Of a stretch of 64,000 nucleotides of DNA, positions 17,410 through 27,700 are shown in pieces (position 1 is the first letter of the stretch; each line of letters opens with the position of its first letter). The position numbers were made by a program, and so were the translations under genes. This DNA comes from Chloracidobacterium sp. (lineage in GTDB: Bacteria; Acidobacteriota; Blastocatellia; Chloracidobacteriales; Chloracidobacteriaceae). The stretch is from contig JANWUV010000003.1 in assembly GCA_025057975.1 (NCBI GenBank), positions 211,647 through 275,646 of the forward strand. Reading direction: 5' to 3'. Under the pieces are notes generated by a model. It was not told the origin of the DNA. It did no database searches and saw only the letters and a list, made by a program, of their open reading frames with translations.

Positions 17410-19023
17410 TCACAGGGCGTCCCTGCATCGCCGCAAGCCGTAAGCCAGTAATCCTCCGCCGACGGCTCCGGCCGTAAGCGTTCCAAACAACCACCAGCGG
17501 ATAGGAATCGGCTGCCGCTCGCGCGGCTGGCGCGGCATCCAGATGACCCACGGCCGCCCAACGTAAAACACTTCGAAGTTGAGCGCCCATAGCGGCGAAT
17601 CATCCGCCCGTTCCGGGGCGAGGCCAAACAGGCAGTACGTGTTGGCGTCGTCGTAGGGACCGGGTCGAAACCAGCACGCCAAGTCACGGGCCGACGGGTT
17701 TACCGGGTCAAGCAGCTCAAAGGGACGCGCCAGCAGCGCGCTTTCCCGAAAGTTGAACCCCGGATCGGTCGCCCAGAAGTGCGGCGGCAGACACCGCTCT
17801 AGAAAGAACCGCTGGTGGTCAAGGCTCAGGCCTAGCGCCTGTACACCGACGCCAGCTGCGACAATGACGGCGGCCGTCCAGTTCAGTAGCGTCCGTTGTG
17901 GTAGGAAGGCGAACGTCAGCGCCCACAACGGCAGAACTGGCAACAAGTAGCGCGGCCCCCAGCACCAATCGCCGCCGTAAAACGAAATGCACCCCAGAAA
18001 GGCGACCAATGTGACCGACGCCGCCAGCATCATGCGCGCCGTCATCGGCGCTTTGGCGCGCAATCCAGCGTAGCCAAAGAGCGCCAGCAGAATTGGTGGG
18101 CTGTACCACATAACGCCCTTGCCGGGGCTAATGAGCAGTCCCGGTATGCCGTAGAGCGGATTCCCCAAAAACGATGGATGTCCTGGAATGTTGAACTTGC
18201 CGGTGTCGAGCGGGTGGCCAAAGCGCAGCACGTTGTAAAAACCAAACAGGAGGAGGCCGGCGCTACAGCCGACACTGAACGCCGCAATCCGTTGCAGCGA
18301 CGCTCGCCCAGTGGTTGTTTTCCAAAACGCCGTCCAGAGCTGCGCCAACCAGGGGCGCAGGTCTCCAACCAGCGGCGGCGGGGTTACGCTCACCCGTGAG
18401 CACATCAGCGCCAGAAACGGCCAGAGCAAAACTAGGTGTTCGACGAAGTTCACGAGCCAACCGGCGCAAAGACCGCCCACAACGGCGTAGCCGACCGACC
18501 GCCGCCGGGCACTGCGATAGGCGCACCAAGCGGCGCACAGGACAAAAAACGCCTGCTGTACGTTGTCAAACGTCGTCGTCGCCCCGATGAAGGTCAGCGT
18601 GGCGAAGGCGTTGACGAGCGTCCAAAGCACCGCCCTTCCCGGCGTGACGCCCAAATCCAGCAAAAAGTAAAGCAGGACAACGGCCAACCCGGCGGCGACC
18701 AGCGCTGACGTGAGCGAAAACAAAAACCGCTGCCGTTCCCCTTTCCAATCGTCGCCCAACTTGCCCAGCGCTACCAACGGCGCGCCCAAGGCTGACGCCG
18801 CGACGCCGTAGTGACTGTAGAGCCTTCCATCGCGCCCGCGTACCCCGATCCAGACAAGCATTGGGTCGCGGAGGGTGGGCTTTCCAACTTCGACGAGGCT
18901 GCGCGCCACTTCAAAGCGGCACTGCCCGTCAATGATGTCTATGCGACCGGGACTCGTCAGCACATACACCGCGCCGACCAGCAAAAACAGTCCCGTCGCG
19001 AGCCATAGCGAAAGAGCCTTCAC
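17410..19023 (-). CDS. Polytopic membrane protein, probable GT-C-like fold
   Basis: About 537 residues if GTG at 19023 is used; an ATG at 19116 would overlap the divergent gene and has no ribosome binding site. Around eleven hydrophobic helices fill residues 1-440, followed by a soluble tail and one C-terminal helix. SHYGVAASALGAPLVAL, FGHPLDTGKFN and GVMWYSPPILLAL are conserved in a class of acidobacterial and myxobacterial membrane proteins related to polyprenyl-phosphate-dependent glycosyltransferases. DGQCRFEVARS in the first loop could be the acidic catalytic site. Substrate unknown. Confidence 0.7.
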   Translation of the reverse strand: MKALSLWLATGLFLLVGAVYVLTSPGRIDIIDGQCRFEVARSLVEVGKPTLRDPMLVWIGVRGRDGRLYSHYGVAASALGAPLVALGKLGDDWKGERQRFLFSLTSALVAAGLAVVLLYFLLDLGVTPGRAVLWTLVNAFATLTFIGATTTFDNVQQAFFVLCAAWCAYRSARRRSVGYAVVGGLCAGWLVNFVEHLVLLWPFLALMCSRVSVTPPPLVGDLRPWLAQLWTAFWKTTTGRASLQRIAAFSVGCSAGLLLFGFYNVLRFGHPLDTGKFNIPGHPSFLGNPLYGIPGLLISPGKGVMWYSPPILLALFGYAGLRAKAPMTARMMLAASVTLVAFLGCISFYGGDWCWGPRYLLPVLPLWALTFAFLPQRTLLNWTAAVIVAAGVGVQALGLSLDHQRFFLERCLPPHFWATDPGFNFRESALLARPFELLDPVNPSARDLACWFRPGPYDDANTYCLFGLAPERADDSPLWALNFEVFYVGRPWVIWMPRQPRERQPIPIRWWLFGTLTAGAVGGGLLAYGLRRCRDAL

Positions 19024-19101
19024 AAGAAAAACGTTGACAACATGAGGAGACGACGAAATCGGCGTTGCGTCGGCATGCCGGGCGCAAGTATATGCACGCC
19101 C

Positions 19102-20643
19102 ATGAGGTTTGCCCATGCTTGCTTGCGTACGCTTCAGCCGCCGGGTGGTCGTCCGGTCATCGCCGCCGTCTGTGCGTTGGCCGTAACCCTACCGCTGCTG
19201 ACCACGCCCTTCCCGCCGGTGACCGACCTGCCGCAGCACGTAGCGCAAACACGGTTGTGGCTGGAAACCTTGCGCGGGACGCCGCAGCCCAACGGCGTCA
19301 CTTACATTGTGCAGTGGTGGACGCCCTACAGTTTGGCGTACTTGGTGATGGGCGGGCTGTGGCAGACGCTGCCGCCGGAACGGGTCGGGCAGGCGATGCT
19401 GTTGGCGCTGGCGCTGGCCTGGACGCTGACGACGCACTGGATCGCCACCCGGCGCGGGCGTTCCGCCGCCGCCGCCGCGCTGGCGACGACGCTGTTTTTC
19501 AACCACACGCTCTACTGGGGCTTCGTAAGCTTCACGACCGGCTTTCCGTTGTTCTTGCTGTGGGTGCAGGTGACGACGACCGACGCGCCCGCGACGCTCC
19601 GGCGGCGGGCGCTGCTGGTCGGGCTGGCGGCTGCGCTTTACGCCGCGCATGCGCTGTGGTTCGCGCTGGCGCTGCTCTGGTTCGGCGTGGCGGGTGCAGC
19701 GCTGCGGCGACCCTGGCGAACATTACTCGGTGAAAGCCTCTGGCTGCTGCCGCCAGCGACATTAGCGGCTGCGACGTACGCCGGCATTGGCAACGCCACC
19801 GCGCTCGTATCGCACAAAACTGTCTGGACGGCGCCCATCGGGCTGCGACTGTTCACCGGCTGGTTGCCGCAAGCGGTTTACGGCGGCTTGCGCGGGCCGC
19901 TTGAGCCGGTGATGCTGGCTGTTCTGGGCGGCTGGCTGGCCGCCGGCTTGGCAAGACACCGACGACGGATGTGGTCGGCGGCTGACCCGGTGCTGCTGTT
20001 GGCGGGCGGGATGTGTTTGGCGGCGGGGCTGCTGCTGCCTTATCAGTATCAGTACACGATCGCCTTCGCCGAACGCTGGATGCCCGCCGCCGCCGTTTTG
20101 CTGTTGCTTGGCGCGCCTGCGCCCGATGCGCCGCCGATGGATGACGTTGACACTGCGCGTTCCGGCGCGCCGCTGCGCGTGAGCGCGGCGCTGCTGTGCG
20201 TCGGCTTTTGCCTGTGGACGGCCGGCGTCTGGCGCGCGTTTACGCGGGACTATCTGACCGGCTTGGATGAGGCGCTGGCGGCGCTGCCTTCGCGTCCGCG
20301 CGTGGTCGGCTTGGATTTTGTCAAGGAAGTCTCCGGCTTTCGTGGGCGACCGCTGATGCAAACCGCCGCCTACGCACAGGTCGTACGGGGCGGCGGCTAC
20401 AGTTTATCGTTTGCGAAATTTCCCCAGAGTTTTGTCCGGTATGAAACCGATGCGGTTGTCCGGTGGACAGATGGCCTTGAATGGTCGCCGGAGTATTTGA
20501 CGGAAACTGACCTCAACTATTTTGACTTTGTGTTGGCGGTCGGCGACCGCTGGGCGCACGAGCGGCTAGCAGTGAAGTTTCCGCAGTTGCGTTGTCTGAC
20601 TGACGCCGACTGCCCGTGGCGGCTTTACTGCGTTGTCCGATGA
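19102..20643 (+). CDS. Polytopic membrane protein, probable GT-C-like fold
   Basis: A 513-residue protein if ATG 19102 is used; ATGs at 19075 and 19042 are alternatives. About ten hydrophobic helices lead to a soluble C-terminal domain of some 130 residues. The first loop has PPVTDLPQHVAQTRL, an Asp-containing segment at the place where GT-C glycosyltransferases carry their metal or catalytic acid. The protein is divergent from a similar membrane protein, so the two may act in one envelope-glycan pathway. That is inference from topology and position. Ala and Leu are highly enriched, and codons are strongly GC-biased. Confidence 0.65.
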   Translation: MRFAHACLRTLQPPGGRPVIAAVCALAVTLPLLTTPFPPVTDLPQHVAQTRLWLETLRGTPQPNGVTYIVQWWTPYSLAYLVMGGLWQTLPPERVGQAMLLALALAWTLTTHWIATRRGRSAAAAALATTLFFNHTLYWGFVSFTTGFPLFLLWVQVTTTDAPATLRRRALLVGLAAALYAAHALWFALALLWFGVAGAALRRPWRTLLGESLWLLPPATLAAATYAGIGNATALVSHKTVWTAPIGLRLFTGWLPQAVYGGLRGPLEPVMLAVLGGWLAAGLARHRRRMWSAADPVLLLAGGMCLAAGLLLPYQYQYTIAFAERWMPAAAVLLLLGAPAPDAPPMDDVDTARSGAPLRVSAALLCVGFCLWTAGVWRAFTRDYLTGLDEALAALPSRPRVVGLDFVKEVSGFRGRPLMQTAAYAQVVRGGGYSLSFAKFPQSFVRYETDAVVRWTDGLEWSPEYLTETDLNYFDFVLAVGDRWAHERLAVKFPQLRCLTDADCPWRLYCVVR

Positions 20644-20760
20644 GGACAGGCGTTTGAGGCTAGCTCCTCGACGGAGGCTTGCCGGGTAGAGGCTTGTCAA
20701 GGCAAGGTAGTTGTGAAACAAACGTAAGCGCCATCCAAAATCACTCACTGGCGAGGTGAC

Positions 20761-21483
20761 ATGCGAAGCGGCGGGCGAGCAGCCAACGCACTGCGGGCGG
20801 TGCAGTTGACGCCCAACGTCAACAAGTACGCCGAAGGGTCGGTACAAGTCGAATTTGGCGACACGCGCGTAATCTGTACAGCAAGCGTCGAAGACAAAGT
20901 GCCGCTCTTCCTCAAGGGCAAAGGTACGGGTTGGGTCACGGCCGAATACGCCATGCTCCCCCGCGCAACCGACCAGCGCACCCAACGCGAAGTGACGCGC
21001 GGAACGCCTTCCGGCCGGACGCACGAAATCCAACGCCTCATTGGACGCAGCCTGCGCGCCGTGGTGGACTTCGCCAAGCTCGGCGAGCGGACGATTTACC
21101 TCGATTGCGATGTCATTCAAGCCGACGGCGGGACGCGCACCGCCGCCATCACCGGCGCGTTCGTCGCGTTGGTGCTCGCAGCACGTAAGCTACAGGCGTC
21201 CGGCGTCATCTCCGCCATGCCCGTTACCGATTACTTGGCGGCGGTCAGCGTCGGCGTCATTGACGGGACGCCGATGCTCGACCTCGACTATCAAGAAGAC
21301 GCCAAAGCGGAAGTGGATATGAACGTCGTCGGAACGGGCGACGGCCGGCTCGTCGAGGTCCAAGGGACGGCCGAGCAACGTCCCTTTACACGCGAGCAAA
21401 TGAACCAGCTTGTTGATCTCGCCGCGCAAGGCATCCGCGAGCTGATTACGCGCCAGCGCCAAATTTTGGGTCCTCTAGAATAA
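20761..21483 (+). CDS. rph: Ribonuclease PH
   Basis: A 240-residue phosphorolytic exoribonuclease, the normal length for the family, with GAGGTGAC before the ATG. The phosphate-binding [10 protein letters not shown] and the [20 protein letters not shown] region are typical. It trims the 3' ends of tRNA precursors by phosphorolysis, acting as a hexamer in the cytoplasm. It is a single gene, in the same direction as the binding lipoprotein 310 bases downstream. Confidence 0.95.
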   Translation: MRSGGRAANALRAVQLTPNVNKYAEGSVQVEFGDTRVICTASVEDKVPLFLKGKGTGWVTAEYAMLPRATDQRTQREVTRGTPSGRTHEIQRLIGRSLRAVVDFAKLGERTIYLDCDVIQADGGTRTAAITGAFVALVLAARKLQASGVISAMPVTDYLAAVSVGVIDGTPMLDLDYQEDAKAEVDMNVVGTGDGRLVEVQGTAEQRPFTREQMNQLVDLAAQGIRELITRQRQILGPLE

Positions 21484-21794
21484 AGCTCCCACCACCAGTT
21501 GCGTTCCGCCGGGCGGACATTTAGCTTACGGCTAGGTTGTTAGGGCTGTGGGCGTCAGGTCACCTATTTTTTGTGAATCTTTTCTTGGACGGTTTTCGCT
21601 CTGCCGACCTTGGACGCGTCCCCTCAAGGAACAGATTCGGTTGTTCCACAGCGTTGCCGGTGAGCGGCTGGCTGTCACGTTTCGGGACAGCGGCCCATGC
21701 GATACCGTCTCGAACAGGGACGAAACTGCACCGCTTGGCCGGCAGGAATCGGGCCGGTCACTTTCCGCACGGCTGTAAGGAGCTTGCCTTCGCT
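21484..21794. other. Intergenic region upstream of the binding lipoprotein gene
   Basis: 311 bases. An open frame enters the next gene from upstream but has no ribosome binding site or family character before 21795. No convincing promoter hexamers or RNA structure were seen. Confidence 0.4.
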
Positions 21795-22967
21795 ATGACA
21801 CTGTCCTTCATTCGGGGTTGGCTTTGGCGGCCTTTCTTGATGAGTTTGGCGGTGCTGGTCGCCGCCTGTGAACGCAAGGGACAAGCGACCGGCGGCGAAG
21901 GCCTTCCCCCGGTTATCAAAATCGGCGTTTACATGCCGATGACTGGGGATACGGCGACGTTCGGTACATCCTCAATGGGCGGCATTCGGTTGGCGACAGA
22001 AGAGCGCAACGCCGCCGGCGGCATTCGCGGTTCACGTATTGAGCTGATCCTTGAAGACGACCGCGGCCAGCCAGAAGAAGCCAAAACCGTTGTGACGCGC
22101 CTAGTGACGCGCGACAAAGTCGTCGCCGTGCTGGGCGAAGTCGGCTCGGCGCGCAGCATCGTCGCGGCGGCCGTCTGCCAGCAGAAAGGCGTCCCCATGC
22201 TGACGCCTTCCTCAACGAATGAAAAAGTGACGCGCAAAGGCGACTACATTTTCCGCGTCTGCTTCATTGACCCATTCCAAGGAGAAGCAGCCGCCAAGTT
22301 CGCCGCGACTGTCCTCAAGTTCACCCGCGCCGCGATCATCACCGACGTGAAAAACGACTACAGCGTTGGGCTAACCAAATCGTTCCGGGAAAGTTTCACA
22401 CGCTTGGGCGGAATGATTGTGATTGAAAAGAACTACCAAGCCGGCGACGCCAGCTTCAACGCGCAACTAACGAGCATCCGGGAAGCCGGGGTGGATTTTG
22501 TGTATGCGCCGGGCTACTACGGCGACGTGGGGCAAATCATCAAGCAGGCGCGTGAGTTGGGCTTGCGCGTCCCGTTCATCGGCGGCGACGGGTGGGATTC
22601 ACCCGACCTGTGGCGCGGCGGCAAAGAGGCGCTCAACGGTTGCTTCATCACGAATCACTATTCGGTGGACAACCCCGATCCGCGCGTTCAGGCGTTCATC
22701 GCCGCCTACCGGCGCCGGTACGGCGACACGCCCGACGCACTGGCGGCGCTGGCCTACGACGGGGCGCGCGTCCTCTACGACGCCATCGAACGCGCCAACA
22801 GCACCGACGGCGCACGCATCCGCGACGCGCTCGCCGCTACCCGCGACTTTCCCGGCGTTACCGGAACGATTACTTTGGACGCCAACCGCAACGCCGTCAA
22901 ACCAGCGGTCATTCTCGAACTGCGGGACGGCGCGTATCACTACCGGACAACCATTGCGCCGTCCTGA
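21795..22967 (+). CDS. Branched-chain amino acid-type ABC transporter substrate-binding lipoprotein
   Basis: A 390-residue periplasmic binding protein of the Leu/Ile/Val type. The signal peptide ends in the lipobox LVAAC, so the mature protein should be lipid-anchored. The mature domain begins IKIGVYMPMTGDTATFG, and GVPMLTPSSTNEKVT and FVYAPGYYGDVGQIIKQA are typical of the fold. AGGAG lies 12 nt before ATG 21795, a little far. No permease or ATPase is adjacent, so it may be an orphan sensor or use a remote transporter. The ligand is unknown; this fold also binds amides, urea and aromatic acids. Confidence 0.88.
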   Translation: MTLSFIRGWLWRPFLMSLAVLVAACERKGQATGGEGLPPVIKIGVYMPMTGDTATFGTSSMGGIRLATEERNAAGGIRGSRIELILEDDRGQPEEAKTVVTRLVTRDKVVAVLGEVGSARSIVAAAVCQQKGVPMLTPSSTNEKVTRKGDYIFRVCFIDPFQGEAAAKFAATVLKFTRAAIITDVKNDYSVGLTKSFRESFTRLGGMIVIEKNYQAGDASFNAQLTSIREAGVDFVYAPGYYGDVGQIIKQARELGLRVPFIGGDGWDSPDLWRGGKEALNGCFITNHYSVDNPDPRVQAFIAAYRRRYGDTPDALAALAYDGARVLYDAIERANSTDGARIRDALAATRDFPGVTGTITLDANRNAVKPAVILELRDGAYHYRTTIAPS

Positions 22968-23026
22968 CGCGCTTCGCCGCCGAATGATTTTATTCCGTGA
23001 GCTGAACCAAGGACGCTCAGAGTCAA

Positions 23027-24577
23027 ATGGAGCCACGTGACTTTTCACGCCGCGCCTTCCTCACCACCGCCACGGCGACGCTGGCGGCGGGCGCGGCTGT
23101 CGCTCAAACCACGTCCCAGTCGTCCGACACACCCAAACGCCGGCGCGCTCAGTCGCCGTCTAAGCCACCCAAGCCGCCGACCGGCAAACCCTTTCCAGAA
23201 GGCTTCTACTGGGGCGCGGCGACCGCCGCCTACCAGATCGAAGGGGCTATTGCCGCCGACGGCAAGGGTCCGTCCATCTGGGATATGTTTGTACGCAAGC
23301 CTAACGCCATCTGGCGCGGACATACAGGCGAAGTCGCCTGTGACCATTACCGGCGCTACCGGGAAGACGTGGCGCTGATGAAAACATTGGGGCTGAAAGC
23401 CTACCGCTTCAGCATCGCCTGGGCGCGTGTTTTGCCGGAGGGCGTTGGGGCGGTCAACACCAAGGGACTTGATTTTTATGACCGGCTGACGGACGAGTTG
23501 CTTGCCGCCGGAATTACCCCATTTTGTACGCTCTACCACTGGGACCTGCCGCTGGCGCTCCACCAGCGCGGCGGCTGGACGCAGCGCGACTGTGCCGACT
23601 GGTTCGCCGAATACGCCACGGTCGCGGCGCGCAAACTCGGCGACCGCATCAAGTACTGGATGACGCTTAATGAACCACAGGTGTTTATCACACTCGGCTA
23701 CCAAGCCGGACGGCATGCGCCGGGACTGACGCTTCCACTCAAAGACGTTCTGCAGGCCGGTCACCATGCCCTACTCGCCCACGGCAAGGGCGTACAGGCG
23801 GTGCGCGCCGCCGTCAAAAACGCTCAAATTGGTTTCGCCCCTGCAACGCCCATCGCCTATCCCGCAACCGAACAGCCGGAGGATGTCGCCGCCGCGCGTG
23901 CCTTCAACTTTGGCGTCCAAGGCTACGGCTTTCTGTTCAACGCCTCGGCCGGGCTGCCACTCAAAAATCCGTTCAACAACGCTTGGTGGATGGATCCGGT
24001 GTTCCTGGGTGAGTATCCGGCGGAAGGTCTCGCGGTGTACAAAAAAGATGCGCCGCAGATCGCCGCCGACGACATGCGGATCATCTCAACGCCGGTGGAC
24101 TTCTGCGGCGTCAACATTTACTTCGGGTTCAAGATTCAGTCGGACGGTCGCGGCGGGCCGAAGATCATCCTTCCGACGCCGGCTACGCCCCTGACGGCTT
24201 TTGACTGGCCTGTGACGCCAGAAGCCCTGCGCTGGGGACCGAAATTTTTCCACGAACGTTACAAGCAACCGATATACATCACGGAGAACGGTCTCGCATT
24301 GCGCGATTGGGTGGCGCTTGACGGCAGGGTGCATGACCCGCAGCGGATTGACTTCACAACTCGCTACCTGCGCGAGTTACGTCGCGCTATTGAGGACGGC
24401 GTACCAGTGCGGGGCTACTTTCACTGGTCGGTGATGGACAACTTTGAGTGGGCGGAAGGGTACAAGCAGCGGTTTGGATTGGTATACGTGGACTACGACA
24501 CACAGGTGCGGACGCCCAAAATGTCGGCCGAATGGTATGCGCAGGTCATCGCGACTAACGGAGCCGCTCTGGGGTGA
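23027..24577 (+). CDS. Tat-exported family 1 beta-glucosidase
   Basis: A 516-residue protein. SRRAFLTTA near residue 7 is a twin-arginine signal, followed by a Pro/Ser/Lys-rich linker to about residue 52. The GH1 barrel begins PEGFYWGAATAAYQIEG. TLNEP holds the acid/base glutamate and YITENG the nucleophile glutamate. NFEWAEGYKQRFGLVYVD closes the aglycone side. It should hydrolyse beta-glucosides or galactosides by the retaining mechanism in the periplasm, which is unusual since many GH1 enzymes are cytoplasmic. Confidence 0.93.
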   Translation: MEPRDFSRRAFLTTATATLAAGAAVAQTTSQSSDTPKRRRAQSPSKPPKPPTGKPFPEGFYWGAATAAYQIEGAIAADGKGPSIWDMFVRKPNAIWRGHTGEVACDHYRRYREDVALMKTLGLKAYRFSIAWARVLPEGVGAVNTKGLDFYDRLTDELLAAGITPFCTLYHWDLPLALHQRGGWTQRDCADWFAEYATVAARKLGDRIKYWMTLNEPQVFITLGYQAGRHAPGLTLPLKDVLQAGHHALLAHGKGVQAVRAAVKNAQIGFAPATPIAYPATEQPEDVAAARAFNFGVQGYGFLFNASAGLPLKNPFNNAWWMDPVFLGEYPAEGLAVYKKDAPQIAADDMRIISTPVDFCGVNIYFGFKIQSDGRGGPKIILPTPATPLTAFDWPVTPEALRWGPKFFHERYKQPIYITENGLALRDWVALDGRVHDPQRIDFTTRYLRELRRAIEDGVPVRGYFHWSVMDNFEWAEGYKQRFGLVYVDYDTQVRTPKMSAEWYAQVIATNGAALG

Positions 24578-24610
24578 GGTCAGCAGCAGGGAGACGCCGC
24601 TAGCTTCTGT

Positions 24611-24640
24611 TTGCCGCCAGCCGGGGCTTGACCTTATACT
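24611..24640 (+). promoter_or_regulatory. Possible promoter for the kinase gene
   Basis: TTGCCG (24611-24616), an 18-nt spacer and TATACT (24635-24640), about 150 bases before the kinase start. Two of the hexamer bases at -35 are off consensus. Confidence 0.35.
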
Positions 24641-24790
24641 CTGCGTTTTCTCAGGATTAGCTTCTAGACGTGCGCCGGCCGCCGGTGCTCCGAACGGAGC
24701 GGCGCGAAGTATGACGGTTTCGTTTTTTAGGCCTGTCCGGCAACGCCGGCCGGCGAAGGCTGTAAGGGCCGCGCCGATCAAACCACGCCC

Positions 24791-27700
24791 ATGAAATCCT
24801 GTCCGAAGTGTGGTGCGACATATCCTGATGAATATAACGTCTGTCCCCAGGACGGCGCGCCGCTGGCTTCCGATAAGTCCTCTGGGGTGGCGCGCGTCGT
24901 GGACGGCAAGTACCAGATTGTTCGCCTCGTCGGGCGTGGTGGGATGGGCGCAGTCTATGAGGCCATCCACACGACTATGCAGCGGCGGGTGGCGCTCAAG
25001 ATTCTCAACGCCGATTTGGTCTCCAACCCGGCGGCGCTTGAACGCTTCCGGCGCGAAGCGTTGTTGTCGGGGCGGCTCAAGCATCCGAACGCCATCACGA
25101 TTTACGACTACGGCATGAGCGCCATCGGCGAGGCGTACATCGTGATGGAGTTTCTCGAGGGCCACAGCCTCGGACAGGAACTCCAGCAGGCGAAAACTCT
25201 GTCGCCGTTGCGCGTGGTGTCGGTGCTGGCGCCGGTGTGCGACGCGGTACACGCTGCGCACGTCGAGGGCATCATTCACCGTGATTTGAAGCCCGCCAAC
25301 ATCATGCTGGAAAAGCTGCGCACCGGCGAAACCGTTAAGGTGCTTGACTTCGGCATCGCCAAGTTGGCGATGAACAACCCCAACCTGATGAACCTCACTG
25401 GGACGGGGATTATCGGTACGCCACAGTACATGTCGCCAGAACAGTGCCAAGCGCACCGGATTGACGGCCGATCGGATATCTACAGCATCGGCGTCATCGC
25501 GTACGAGATGCTGACCGGCAAACTGCCCTTCGACGAGCCAACACCGCTGGCGACGGTTATCGCGCAAGTCAAGCAAAAACCCAAGCCGCTGCGCGAACTG
25601 CGACCCGATATTCCACCGGCGCTGGAAGCGGTGGTGATGCGGGCGTTGGAAAAATCGCCGGCGAACCGCTACCAGACGGCTGAAGAGCTGGCTGAAGCTT
25701 TTCGCGCCATCCAGCGTCAACTGGCGCCAAGCAGCGCCGTCATTCCAACGCCGCAGGGTTTGGTGGCGCTGCCCGATCCGGGGCCAGCGGCGCAGGGGCC
25801 GTTTACCCGCGTGGTACCAAGCGACGCGCCAGCGGCCGTGGTCAGTACGCCTGTCCCCGATTCCGTGCGCCTGCCGACCAACATGAGCGGCGGGGAGTTT
25901 GTCGGACGCACGCCGGAACTGGGCGTCCTCATCGCCGCGTGGCAGTCAGTGACAACGCGCCGTGGGCGGCCGGTCGTCATTTTTGGAGAAGCTGGCATCG
26001 GCAAGACGCGGTTGATTGAGCAGTTTCTAATTCGCCTTGAAGATGTCGGCGAAAGCCAGCCCCTGCTGTTGCGGATGCGCTGCCCCGATCCAGCGCGCGC
26101 CGTTCCGGGACAGTTTCCATTGTCCGATCTGCGGACGGCGGCGATGGCCTACTTCAACCCAGAACTGCGCGCTGTGCGATCCCTATCGCCGGCCGACGAG
26201 CAGTTTCTGGATGGCTCCTTCTTCGCCAACCTGTGCGACGAATCCTATTCGACCAAGTTGGCGGCGCGTCTGGCGGCCGACCGGAATGGCTTTTTCACCG
26301 ATCTCACGTACTTATGCCGCTTGCTGGCGCGTGAGCGTGGCGCGGTGCTGTTTCTCGACGACGCCCACAACGCCGATCCGCTCCTGTTAGACTTCATCAG
26401 TCACTTGCTGCGCCACACCCGTAATGACCGGCTGTTGGCCATTGTGGCCAGCCGTCCGTTTGCCAGTCTGCTTGACAGCGCGCCACCGCTCCGCAGTTGG
26501 TTGCAGTCGCTGGATGACACGGGCGGCTATGACCAGATCAAACTGCCGCCGCTTTCCAACAGCGAAATCCGGCTCATGGTGGAGGGATTGCTTGGCGCTC
26601 AGGTTCAGCTGCCGGTTAGCGTGGCGCTGATGTTGGCTGAAGAAACTAAGGGAAACCCCTACTACGTCTGCGAAGTCGTCAACCTCATGATTGCCAACGG
26701 GCAGATCGCCCACGGCGAGGCAACCGGTTGGGTCTGTCAGGAAGTGGACGAGTTTGACCTACCGGATACCATCGTTGCGCTGGTCAAGCCATTGCTGGCG
26801 CGGCTGGAAGACGACACCGCCGATGTGCTGGCCCACGCCGCCGTCATTGGTGAAGAGTTTACCTTTGACCTGCTGCAGTTTTTGACTGAGGCGACGGAAG
26901 AAGGGTTGCTAGGCAAAATCGAGAACGCCCTCAAGCTGGGTTTCATCCGTGAGATGGCCGGCTGGCGGGAGGACCGCTACAGCTTCGTCAACCCGATGGT
27001 ACACCGCGTGCTCTACCGGCGGATTACGCGCCGGCGGCGAAAACGTCTCCATGCGCGGATCGCCGAACGACTGGAGCAGCAGTTGGCGTCGCCGCGCGCT
27101 TCAGCAGCCGGGACAAGTCGGCAAGACTTCACAGCGGGCGATTTGGCGTATCACTACTTTCGCGCGGAAGAGTGGCGGAAAGCGATCGAATACGCGCTCG
27201 AAGCTGGCTATGCCCGGTGGAGTACCTACGCCTTTGCAGACGCCGGTAAGTTTTTCGCTTGGGTGGCGCAGGCGCTTAATCGTCTTCAGGGAGAGGACGC
27301 TGCACCACCGCTCAGTCCAGACGACGAGGCGCGTTATCGTCTGACCTATGGCACGCTGCTGATCGAATGCGCCCAGCCTGACGAGGCCCGTCAGGCGTTG
27401 GAACGGGCGCTGGCGCTGTGCCGGGAACATAACTTGACTTGGCTGGGACGGACCCAAGTTGGGATGGCGCGGCTGTGCAATCTCACCGGCGACGCCGAAG
27501 GCGCGCTTGAACTGGCGACGGCTGCACTGCCGCTGCTGCGTGCGCGCGAAGACGCAGCGGGATCGTGCTTGGCGCTGTTGGCGGCGGCCACGGCGCATGT
27601 CGAGCGTGGTCGTCTGACGGCGGCGCTCCAAGCGGTGGATGAGGCGCTCTACATTGCCGAGCGGGCTGGCGATCGCAGTGGGCAAGCGGCAGCTCGCCTT

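Noticed and set aside
17328..17687. 119-codon minus-strand open frame
   Set aside because: It overlaps the 3' end of the polytopic membrane protein gene in another frame and shows no protein-like features.
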